Shown in pieces: positions 7,990 through 16,410 of a stretch of 21,900 nt of DNA. Each line of letters starts with the position of its first letter. The stretch's first letter is position 1. A model generated the notes under the pieces. The model searched no databases and was not told the DNA's origin. It saw nothing but the letters and a program-made list of their open reading frames with translations. Position numbers and translations under genes: made by a program. Origin of the DNA: SSS58A sp041648155 (lineage in GTDB: Bacteria; Krumholzibacteriota; Krumholzibacteriia; Krumholzibacteriales; Krumholzibacteriaceae); NCBI GenBank assembly GCA_041648155.1, contig JBAZPL010000017.1:1-21900 (forward strand), given 5' to 3'.

Positions 7990-8066
7990 GCCCCCGTAGC
8001 TCAGATGGATAGAGCAGCGGTTTCCTAAACCGTTTGTCGGACGTTCGAATCGTCTCGGGGGCACCA
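7990..8066 (+). tRNA. tRNA-Arg, anticodon CCT
   Basis: The cloverleaf has acceptor stem GCCCCCG/CGGGGGC, D stem GCTC/GAGC, and anticodon stem GCGGT/ACCGT with loop TTCCTAA, giving anticodon CCT at 8024-8026 (reads AGG). The T arm is GGACG-TTCGAAT-CGTCT. The 3' ACCA is encoded at 8063-8066. It has its own promoter and is followed by a strong terminator 7 nt downstream. Confidence 0.97.
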
Positions 8067-8121
8067 AAAAAGTAAAGGGAATTGTCCTGCGCAATGCAGA
8101 AGAGACAATTCCCTTTTTTTT
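8066..8121. terminator. Bidirectional intrinsic terminator between tRNA-Arg and the minus-strand ncRNA
   Basis: AAAGGGAATTGTC at 8074-8086 pairs perfectly with GACAATTCCCTTT at 8104-8116. Inside it CTGC (8087-8090) can pair with GCAG (8096-8099). On the plus strand the stem runs into T8 (8114-8121) and ends the tRNA-Arg transcript. On the minus strand the stem is followed by AC and then six T (8071-8066), so it can also end transcripts coming from the right. Confidence 0.93.
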
Positions 8122-8263
8122 CTAACGAGACCGGGAGACGACTACCTTGCGTGACGTGTCTCAATCGCCCTTCAGAGGCCTAACGCAGCAATGTCGCTTC
8201 GCTTCAAAGGTTGGCTTGAGAGCAGACGGATCACGACCGCGTAGTCCGCTCCTTGTCTCGTTA
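8067..8263 (-). ncRNA. Candidate rod-like small RNA (6S-like or novel)
   Basis: On the minus strand a consensus promoter predicts a start at 8262-8264. From 8263 the 23-nt arm (8263-8241) pairs, without gaps, with the 23-nt arm at 8145-8123: 20 of 23 positions, with only three mismatches. Inside this closing helix further short helices continue the rod: CGTGA/TCACG (8150-8154 with 8231-8235 on the plus strand), CTCAA/TTGAG (8160-8164 with 8216-8220), CCTT/AAGG, and an apical hairpin near 8184-8206. The bidirectional terminator at 8116-8074 ends the transcript, giving about 195 nt before processing and about 141 nt as a trimmed rod. Pairing of the two RNA ends in a long helix is a feature of 6S RNA, but I do not see enough conserved 6S primary sequence to name it. 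It contains no convincing ORF. Confidence 0.65.
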
Positions 8264-8269
8264 TGACTG

Positions 8270-8297
8270 ATTATAGACTTTGAAAATGTGGTGTCAA
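8270..8297 (-). promoter_or_regulatory. Consensus sigma-70 promoter of the minus-strand ncRNA
   Basis: Read on the minus strand, TTGACA (8297-8292) and TATAAT (8275-8270) are both perfect and are spaced 16 nt. The predicted start (8262-8264) coincides with the first base of the rod-like inverted repeat. No other promoter in the window matches the consensus this well. Confidence 0.85.
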
Positions 8298-8350
8298 GAA
8301 AATAATGACAATTATTATCAGTTTGTATCTATATATAATATAATATATTA
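8298..8350 (-). promoter_or_regulatory. AT-rich upstream (UP-like) element containing a Fur-box-like dyad
   Basis: Directly upstream of the -35 element lies about 50 nt of nearly pure A/T in an otherwise GC-rich window, as expected of an UP element for RNA polymerase alpha. Within it, 8301-8319 (AATAATGACAATTATTATC) matches the E. coli Fur-box consensus GATAATGATAATCATTATC at 16 of 19 positions. The two readings are not exclusive; AT-rich DNA matches Fur boxes by chance more often. Confidence 0.45.
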
Positions 8351-8498
8351 GAAAGGCTATATGATGTATCGCATTAATAATATTGAATTGGTTGACAAAT
8401 GATGTTGACGGGATGCGATCCCATATCTTGATGAATCCGTTATCGCCGTATTCGAGATGCGGCTCGCGAAATGACTGGATCGCTCCTTTAGAAAAATA
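8351..8498. other. Intergenic stretch with no recognised gene
   Basis: No RNA gene, promoter pair or repeat is convincing here. A plus-strand TTGACA at 8392-8397 has no matching -10. A minus-strand reading frame crosses the stretch but runs on through the ncRNA promoter (see rejected items). Confidence 0.6.
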
Positions 8499-8538
8499 AA
8501 TGTTCCCGGTGATACCTAACCGCATCAACGGGAACATT
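8490..8538 (-). terminator. Intrinsic terminator, minus strand
   Basis: A 15-bp stem with one mismatch joins 8538-8524 to 8513-8499 (minus orientation), with a 10-nt loop. The minus strand then reads TATTTTTC. It lies about 30 nt beyond the tiny ORF at 8571-8618 and can end that transcript and any read-through from the phosphatase gene. The plus strand has no T-run after the stem. Confidence 0.75.
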
Positions 8539-8570
8539 CACTTCTGCGAGCTGGAGTCAATTATTCCGAC

Positions 8571-8618
8571 TCAACGCAGCCACCACAGGAGGTCAATGAT
8601 CATGCACCATGTAAACAT
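8571..8618 (-). CDS. Putative 15-residue hydrophobic peptide
   Basis: The peptide would be MFTWCMIIDLLWWLR. The ribosome site on the minus strand, AGGGGGTGAT, pairs with the 16S anti-Shine-Dalgarno over ten bases if one G-U wobble is allowed, and its core is spaced 8 nt from the ATG. The start codon lies in a dyad (8606-8621) that could form a 6-bp RNA hairpin and hide the AUG. It follows the phosphatase gene by about 175 nt and is followed by a terminator. Three tryptophans and the hydrophobic content fit a membrane micropeptide or a regulatory leader. No family is recognised and no promoter of its own is clear. Very short ORFs arise easily by chance, so only the strong ribosome site supports it. 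Confidence 0.4.
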   Translation of the reverse strand: MFTWCMIIDLLWWLR

Positions 8619-8792
8619 GGTTATCACCCCCTGAAAGGTCAAGGAAGCCTTCTTCACGTTTCAACTCCCCATCCCCGGACCTTGCATTGAGTATGCAAAG
8701 CATATGTCATGCCTGCGATGGCGACTTTTGCGGATGAGCACAATAACTGCTTCAATACAGAGAAGATACTGATGAGACAGGGGGGGGTGGGA
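8619..8792. other. Intergenic stretch with operator-like dyads
   Basis: TTGCAT (8682-8687) and ATGCAA (8693-8698) form an inverted repeat around 5 nt. GCAT (8700-8703) and ATGC (8709-8712) form a second one, also around 5 nt. The stretch lies between the phosphatase stop and the tiny ORF. No convincing promoter hexamers are linked to the dyads. Confidence 0.4.
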
Positions 8793-11264
8793 TCACGAGT
8801 TGTTTCTGCGAAGAAGAACAACAGTCATATCATCTTTCACGTTATTCTGGCCAAATGCAAGCAATGTGGCAAATAACTTCTCAATGAGGCTATTGATCGA
8901 TGGTTGCGTATTGGTTCTGAAGAATTCTATTAATCTCTGCTCTCCGAAGGGCTCGCCCCCCGAGCTTTCCTGGTCGATGATTCCGTCCGTATAGATGACG
9001 AGCATATCTCCGCTATTCAGCTTGAGGACGCCTTCTTTGTATGCGCTATCGGCTTCGACGCCGATGAGAATGCCCCCGCGCTGAAGCCTGTTGACCCGGC
9101 CATTCGAGGATATGACAAACGCCGGGTACGATCCCGCGTTGGAATAGCGAATGATGCCGCTTGCATCTTCATAAACCGCATAAAAGAGCGTCGCGAATTT
9201 CTCCGCGTCGCTTCGCTCATAGAGAGAGGCATTGAGGCTCGTAATGACCGCCGCGGGGCTGTCCGACTTCGGGCCGTCAGCTCTGAGCGAAGCCTGTATC
9301 GTCGTCATGAGGAGCGCCGCCGGAATACCCTTTCCCGATACATCGGCCACAGCGATCCCGATCCTTCCTTTTTCGAGCTCGAGGAAATCGTAGAAATCTC
9401 CCCCGACCTCGCGGCTCGTTTTGATCCCTCCCATAAGTGTCGAGGCGGCGAGCAGGGGAGGGGATGCAGGGAGAAGACGCAGCTGGATGTCGCTTGCGAG
9501 ATGCAGTTCCTCATCGAGTTTCTCCTTCTCGATCGAATCCCTGCAGAGCTTGACGTTCATGAGAGCGACCGCGCTGCGCTCCCCGAGGAGCTCGAAGATC
9601 TCGCTGTCCGAACGCGTATACGGCTTGCCGGAGCTCTTGCGCCCGACGAGCAGGAATCCGAAGAGCTCATCCTGCTCCATGAGGGGAACGGCCACCGATG
9701 CACGCGAAAGCGCTATGAGTTCGCGTGAGATCCCGTCGAAGTTATTCTTGATCCAGAGCCTATCGAAGCACTCGAGCATTATCGGCAAACGCTCCTCGCG
9801 CATGAGCGTGATGAGGTCCGTTCCGGGAGGGAACGAAGTGAGCGCCAGGCGTTTCTCGGAGGGCGCGCTCTCCCTGAGTGTAAAATTCCCGGATCCTTCC
9901 CTCAGGAAGAGGTGCGCGTGCTCGGCGCGGAAGACGGAGAGTACCTGCCCCGTGACATACGAGGCGATTTTCTCGACCGACAGAAGATACTGAATCTGCC
10001 GTGAAAACGAGATGACCTCGTCCTTGAAAGCCTTCCTGCTCTGGTAAAACGCCCGATCGACGATCTTCTGGATGACAACGCGCGCCGGCACGATCGCGAG
10101 CGCGAGAAGAATGATCGCGGCACCGGTCACGAAGGAGGCCTGCGCTCCGAAAATCCGTTTCATCTCCTGTTCGAACGCGGTAACGAACGCGTAATAGAGC
10201 GCAATCACGAAAACGAGCAGCATGACGTAGGCGATGATTTTCCGCACGACGACGCCCAGGTCGAGCGCGTCATGCTTGAGAATCGCGTACGCGAACGATA
10301 TCGGCATGAAGGAGAGGAAGAACGACCAGAGGTAGCGGACCGGCACCGTGCCCGTCGGCAGAAACTGCTTGACCAACATGAGGACGGTGATGGGCACGAC
10401 ACCGAGCGCCACTCCGACGATGACGATTCCGAATTTCTGTCGCTGCGCCTTTTCCGATACGAAGTACGTTCTGATGAATACGGCGAGGCTCACGACCACG
10501 TAGCAAAGCCAATAGAGAATCGTAAGAGCGTTGAGGACGCCGATGAGGGGACCCAGACGCGTGCCGCCCGAGTACCGCCAAAGCGCGATGACAAAGGTCG
10601 AGAGCGAGAGAATCGCCGGCGGGAGGTAGAGCAGGTCGAGGAGCCGCCGTCGCCTGGTCCCGCGCTCGATCTCGCGTCCGGGAAAAAGGAGGAAGAAATG
10701 GAGAAAGAATGCAGGAAGAAAAATAAAGAGAAAATCGTAAATGAGCTCTCCGGCGATATGAAGGAGGGGTGCCGCGGTGATCGGGCGCTCGGTCATGAGA
10801 AAAGCGAACATGAGACAATTCACCGAGAACAGGGCGCCGAGAATGTCGGATCGCTTCGTGAAAACGGTGAGCCCCGCGAGGATGAACGTGAAACCGACGA
10901 CGAGCAGGGAAAACTTGCCCGACACGTGCCAGGCGGGTTGCGCCCCGCACAACACTTCGACCTGGAATGTGGAATCCCCCCGCGCGACCGTGAACTCGAG
11001 AGGAGCCATGCCGCGGTTCGAGGAGATAAGGCCGGCATAATGGTTCAGGTTCCTGGGACTCACACCGTTCACGGCGAGGATCCGATCCCCGGGCCGGAGA
11101 CCGAGGCCGCGGTTCGGGCTCGTTTCCTCAATTGCACGGATCACGAAGTTGTAATGCAGGATTCCGGTGTAGGGGAACCGGGTAAAGTCCCGGAAGCCCA
11201 AGGAGCCCAGCAGGGCGATGACCACTGCGAGAACCACGATGGCAATCAGCGGGATCCGGATCAT
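8793..11264 (-). CDS. Membrane PP2C (SpoIIE-type) serine phosphatase with PDZ and GAF domains
   Basis: The 823-residue protein begins with a membrane segment (about residues 5-22). A PDZ-like domain follows (about 35-110, with GLRPGDRILAVNGV) on the outer side, then a block of about eight or nine hydrophobic segments to about 405. A GAF-like domain (about 430-585, ending EIFELLGERSAVAL) comes next, and the C terminus (about 600-823) is a SpoIIE/RsbU phosphatase. Metal-binding motifs are present: EVGGDFYDF with D623, VADVSGKGIPAALLM, and DDMTVVLL near the end. Such enzymes usually dephosphorylate anti-sigma-factor antagonists, but no STAS or anti-sigma gene lies nearby. AAGGGAGG precedes the ATG. 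The gene is divergent from the TPR gene and appears monocistronic. Confidence 0.93.
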   Translation of the reverse strand: MIRIPLIAIVVLAVVIALLGSLGFRDFTRFPYTGILHYNFVIRAIEETSPNRGLGLRPGDRILAVNGVSPRNLNHYAGLISSNRGMAPLEFTVARGDSTFQVEVLCGAQPAWHVSGKFSLLVVGFTFILAGLTVFTKRSDILGALFSVNCLMFAFLMTERPITAAPLLHIAGELIYDFLFIFLPAFFLHFFLLFPGREIERGTRRRRLLDLLYLPPAILSLSTFVIALWRYSGGTRLGPLIGVLNALTILYWLCYVVVSLAVFIRTYFVSEKAQRQKFGIVIVGVALGVVPITVLMLVKQFLPTGTVPVRYLWSFFLSFMPISFAYAILKHDALDLGVVVRKIIAYVMLLVFVIALYYAFVTAFEQEMKRIFGAQASFVTGAAIILLALAIVPARVVIQKIVDRAFYQSRKAFKDEVISFSRQIQYLLSVEKIASYVTGQVLSVFRAEHAHLFLREGSGNFTLRESAPSEKRLALTSFPPGTDLITLMREERLPIMLECFDRLWIKNNFDGISRELIALSRASVAVPLMEQDELFGFLLVGRKSSGKPYTRSDSEIFELLGERSAVALMNVKLCRDSIEKEKLDEELHLASDIQLRLLPASPPLLAASTLMGGIKTSREVGGDFYDFLELEKGRIGIAVADVSGKGIPAALLMTTIQASLRADGPKSDSPAAVITSLNASLYERSDAEKFATLFYAVYEDASGIIRYSNAGSYPAFVISSNGRVNRLQRGGILIGVEADSAYKEGVLKLNSGDMLVIYTDGIIDQESSGGEPFGEQRLIEFFRTNTQPSINSLIEKLFATLLAFGQNNVKDDMTVVLLRRNNS

Positions 11265-11336
11265 GGCCGCCTCCCTTTGCGGGATCGAACCCGGCCCAAG
11301 CTTTGCAGACGGACGCCGTTCATGTCAAATTATTTA

Positions 11337-11364
11337 TTGGTTGTGCGGGATTTCGCTTGATAAT
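11337..11364 (+). promoter_or_regulatory. Possible promoter of the TPR protein gene
   Basis: TTGGTT at 11337-11342 and GATAAT at 11359-11364 are spaced 16 nt, about 50 nt before the TTG start. The -10 is good and the -35 weak. The divergent phosphatase gene has TTGACA on the minus strand at 11328-11323, but no good -10. Confidence 0.35.
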
Positions 11365-11413
11365 CCAGCATATCGAGTGTTATTTACATATTGGAGACAA
11401 GGAGGTAGCAAAC

Positions 11414-12082
11414 TTGGCAGCAGCACGAATTTCCAAGAAGCAATTGAGAGAGGATACCTTCATTGCGACGACCCTGAAGACGTGGGAATACGTCCGCGAA
11501 AATGAAAAGAGATTCTTCATCGGTCTCGTCGTGATCGTATGCGCCGTCGCCGTGGCCGGGTGGGCCGCCTACGCGAAGAAGCAGAGCAGGGGAAAGGCTT
11601 CGAGCCAATTCGCCGAGGCGCTCGCATCGTTCCGTACGGGCGACTTCAAAACGGCCGAAGAGCTTTTCGCGCTCGTTGCGAAGGAATACGGCGGCACGGA
11701 GGATGGCGTCTACGCGAGCTATTTTCTGGGAAAATGCAGCCTCGAAAGCGGGAAATATCTCGACGCGATCCAGGCGTTCGAGCGCTACATCGCGAAAAGC
11801 GGGAACCATCCGTTTTTCCATGACGCCGCCTTGGAAGGGAGGGCCGTAGCGCTCGCGAACGAGCATCGCTACGTCGAGGCCGCCGACGCCTATGTCGATC
11901 TCACAAAGAACATCAAGACGAACCGCTTCATGGAAACCGAATATCTCAAGCGGGCGGCGGAGAACTATCGCCTCGGCAATCAGACAGAGAAGGCGATCGA
12001 GATCCTGTCGGCGCTTCTTGGCAAAACGACGGGAACGGAACGCCGGGATATCGAGATAGAGCTGGCAATCCTCCGCGGATGA
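11414..12082 (+). CDS. Membrane-anchored tetratricopeptide (YfgM/TPR_21-like) protein
   Basis: The 222-residue protein has a cytoplasmic N-terminal helix (ISKKQLREDTFIATTLKTWEYVREN), one membrane segment at about residues 34-52 (FFIGLVVIVCAVAVAGWAAYA), and TPR-like repeats beyond it. Examples are KTAEELFALVAKEYGGTEDG and DAIQAFERYIAKSGNHPFF. This layout resembles YfgM, a periplasmic chaperone partner of the Sec translocon. The start is a TTG at 11414: AAGGAGG at 11399-11405 is perfectly placed for it, and upstream in-frame starts have no ribosome site. The next gene overlaps its stop. Exact function is unknown. Confidence 0.8.
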   Translation: MAAARISKKQLREDTFIATTLKTWEYVRENEKRFFIGLVVIVCAVAVAGWAAYAKKQSRGKASSQFAEALASFRTGDFKTAEELFALVAKEYGGTEDGVYASYFLGKCSLESGKYLDAIQAFERYIAKSGNHPFFHDAALEGRAVALANEHRYVEAADAYVDLTKNIKTNRFMETEYLKRAAENYRLGNQTEKAIEILSALLGKTTGTERRDIEIELAILRG

Positions 12083-12387
12083 GCGACCGCCGGCGTTCCA
12101 TCCGGGACCGGAAAGCGTTACTCATGAAAGAGAATGCCGGAGAGAATGCAATCGCCGAAGCGGGAGAGAGCCGCACGGCGAAGCCGTCTGACGGTTCCCG
12201 TTGGATCGCCGCGGTCGGCTATGTGGGTTTCATAGTGATTGGGCTCTTTTATCTCGTGACGGCCCTTGCAGCGCTCATTCTCTCTCTCGCGGGGTTCCTC
12301 AAGGCGCTTTTTGGGGACGACTGGAAAATGCCGTTCCTCGGGGAGTATCGGGAGAAGGTTCCCGGGCTTCATTGGCAGGAGGGTTAA
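12079..12387 (+). CDS. Small membrane protein, unknown function
   Basis: This protein of about 102 residues has a polar N-terminal half and two adjacent hydrophobic segments (about residues 42-62 and 64-76: YVGFIVIGLFYLVTALAALI and LSLAGFLKALF), then a short polar tail. Its ATG overlaps the TPR-gene stop as ATGA, indicating coupling. An in-frame ATG at 12124 with GGAAAG upstream would give an 87-residue version. I do not recognise a family. Coupling to the TPR membrane protein suggests the two act together. Confidence 0.65.
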   Translation: MSDRRRSIRDRKALLMKENAGENAIAEAGESRTAKPSDGSRWIAAVGYVGFIVIGLFYLVTALAALILSLAGFLKALFGDDWKMPFLGEYREKVPGLHWQEG

Positions 12388-12394
12388 TTTTATC

Positions 12395-12423
12395 TTGACA
12401 TATTTTCGCGTATGAAATTTAGT
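12395..12423 (+). promoter_or_regulatory. Promoter of the secreted protein gene
   Basis: A perfect TTGACA at 12395-12400 is followed after 17 nt by TTTAGT (12418-12423, four of six matches). It lies right after the small membrane protein gene and gives a leader of about 85 nt before the ATG at 12516. Confidence 0.55.
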
Positions 12424-12515
12424 CTCTGGGTTGGGAGGATGGTGACGTTCTTGCTACATAGCAGATGGAAGAACGAGGAATAACGGGAAACAATGGGCAA
12501 GAAGGAGGAGATGTT

Positions 12516-13079
12516 ATGAAGAAACTGGCAATGAGCGTGTTGTTCTTGATGCTCATGTTCGGGTCGGCCGTCGCTCACGACGGTGCCTTGTCGCTGTTCC
12601 GGGACGCGACGCTCGGTGCCTGCAGCGCCCCTATTGGAATGTTCGAGATCGACACCATCATGATGTACTACGTGAGGGACGACGGGCCGGATCTCGGAAA
12701 GGCCCTCGAGTTCAGGATCGAGATGTCTATCGCTGAGGCCCTACCTATTGGCTACGAGTGGAATTCTCAGATCGTTTTGGAGTTCGGAAACATAATGGAT
12801 GGGATTTCCATCACGGGTGCGACATGCCTGGGATCGAACCAGACCGAGGTCTACATAGGATCGCTATACATAATGTACGCGGGTGCCTTCGATGATGAAA
12901 GGTTCACCGCGATGGTGAAGGAAGATCCGGCAGCCCAGCCGCCCGGAATCTACATTACCCTATGCGCTGAGGGAAATCCAATGTGGCCCGTCCTCGGCGG
13001 TACGTTCGTCTTTAACGGGAACTGCAGCACGGGAGTCAAGGAAACGAGCTGGGGCGCCATAAAGGAGCTCTATCGGTAG
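12516..13079 (+). CDS. Secreted protein with four cysteines, unknown function
   Basis: The 187-residue protein has a classical signal peptide: MKK, a hydrophobic core, and a predicted cut after AVA at residue 20. The mature part contains four cysteines (the first at C36) that could form two disulfides, and alternating hydrophobic and polar stretches suggesting beta structure. The C terminus ends in SWGAIKELYR. AAGGAGGAG precedes the ATG at 12516; an in-frame ATG at 12465 would only add residues ahead of the signal peptide. The gene has its own promoter and a strong terminator, so it is a single transcription unit. I believe similar proteins occur in several copies in FCB-group candidate phyla, but this is memory, not a search. 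Confidence 0.85.
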   Translation: MKKLAMSVLFLMLMFGSAVAHDGALSLFRDATLGACSAPIGMFEIDTIMMYYVRDDGPDLGKALEFRIEMSIAEALPIGYEWNSQIVLEFGNIMDGISITGATCLGSNQTEVYIGSLYIMYAGAFDDERFTAMVKEDPAAQPPGIYITLCAEGNPMWPVLGGTFVFNGNCSTGVKETSWGAIKELYR

Positions 13080-13108
13080 CAAGAGGATCAAGAACAGGTT
13101 TATGCATC

Positions 13109-13141
13109 GACCCGGGATTGAACGATCCCGGGTCTTTTTTT
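13109..13141 (+). terminator. Intrinsic terminator of the secreted protein gene
   Basis: GACCCGGGAT (13109-13118) pairs perfectly with ATCCCGGGTC (13125-13134) around a 6-nt loop and is followed by seven T. There is no T-run on the minus side, so it does not obviously end the convergent leuS transcript. Confidence 0.95.
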
Positions 13142-13212
13142 ATCGTTGGTTCACGCTGCTAGAATATGGCGTATAATATATATTATGTTAACCAATATAT
13201 GCAGCCGACCTC

Positions 13213-15728
<2,516 letters not shown>

Positions 15729-15729
<1 letters not shown>

Positions 15730-15980
15730 CACTCCGTGTCCTTGAAATTCGCGAGGTCGACGACGACGTGATAATCCTCGCCCGCACGATCGAGCTCGAT
15801 CGCCGCGCCGCGCGTTTCGAAGTAATTGATTATGTCCTCCGCCGCCTCCCGGCTCGATACGATAACCCTGATGCGCCGGGCATCGAGCGTCTTGAGACGC
15901 TTCTTCACGATGAGAAGCGGGCCGGGAGATTTGAGCCCTCGCGCAACGATGCGTTCTTCGTCGCTGTTTCCGGAATTCAT
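15729..15980 (-). CDS. TusA-like protein lacking the catalytic cysteine
   Basis: This 83-residue protein has the TusA/SirA fold pattern: a short N-terminal strand, RGLKSPGPLLIVKKRLKTL, then an IRVIVSSREAAEDIINYFETRGAAIE helix region and a final strand YHVVVDL. TusA proteins relay sulfur through the cysteine of a CPxP motif. Here the motif is S18-P-G-P, so serine replaces the cysteine and no cysteine is left anywhere in the protein. Sulfur transfer by the usual route is therefore impossible. It may have a binding or structural role. It lies 55 nt after thioredoxin and overlaps leuS by one base. Confidence 0.75.
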
Positions 15981-16035
15981 CGGCCAATCCTATCTGAGCG
16001 CCCGCGGCGCGGAGGAACGCGATGCGGGGATACCA

Positions 16036-16371
16036 TCAGGCGGTCCCGAGAAGCTTCTCGAGCTTTTCCTCGATGTCTTCGCGCGAAACCGAGCCGACGG
16101 CCTGATCGACGACCTCACCTTCCTGGAAGAAGAGAAGCGTCGGGATGCTCCGTACAGCGAACCGTGAAGCCGTTCCGCCGCACTCGTTCACGTCCACCCG
16201 GTAAAAGGATACCTTCCCGTCATAACGTGTCGCCATTTCCTCGATGACATCGTCGAGTTTGCGGCAGGGCCCGCACCAGGTCGCCCAGAAATCGACGACG
16301 CTCGGCTTCCCCGAATCGAGGATTCTTCCCGGCAAATCGGTATCCGTGACCTTCATAACCTTCGTCGACAT
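16036..16371 (-). CDS. trxA: Thioredoxin
   Basis: The 111-residue protein is a typical cytoplasmic thioredoxin that reduces protein disulfides. The active site VDFWATWCGPCRKL carries C33 and C36, and the conserved cis-proline loop is RSIPTLLFF. An additional cysteine lies in VNECGG. AAGGGGG precedes the ATG. It is followed by the TusA-like gene and preceded by holA, all on the minus strand. A genome may hold several thioredoxins, so the symbol denotes the family. Confidence 0.95.
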   Translation of the reverse strand: MSTKVMKVTDTDLPGRILDSGKPSVVDFWATWCGPCRKLDDVIEEMATRYDGKVSFYRVDVNECGGTASRFAVRSIPTLLFFQEGEVVDQAVGSVSREDIEEKLEKLLGTA

Positions 16372-16410
16372 ATACCCCCTTCACCCGGTTCCGTTGGGAC
16401 CCGCAGCCGC

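Noticed and set aside
8123..8263. Integron attC-like site (TAAC...GTTA ends, long imperfect dyad)
   Set aside because: There is no integrase or cassette array, the outer motifs do not fully fit RYYYAAC/GTTRRRY, and the consensus promoter plus terminators explain the dyad better as an RNA gene.
8123..8263. SRP (4.5S) RNA or tmRNA
   Set aside because: The conserved SRP apical loop sequence and any tRNA-like end with a tag frame are absent.
8392..8397. Plus-strand TTGACA as a promoter
   Set aside because: No -10 element lies at 15-19 nt and no gene follows on that strand.
8271..8537. Minus-strand ORF of 88 codons
   Set aside because: It starts inside a terminator hairpin, has only a weak ribosome site, and its 3' half is AT-rich DNA that forms the ncRNA promoter and upstream element. 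The first half (up to about residue 50) looks somewhat protein-like and could be a relic, but I cannot support it.
8596..8634. Plus-strand mini-ORF with AGGAGG ahead (MHHVNMVITP)
   Set aside because: It has a good ribosome site but no promoter or terminator in its direction and overlaps the better supported minus-strand tiny ORF.
15730..15987. N-terminal extension of leuS
   Set aside because: It overlaps the TusA-like gene in another frame and shows no LeuRS homology; the ATG at 15729 matches the family start.
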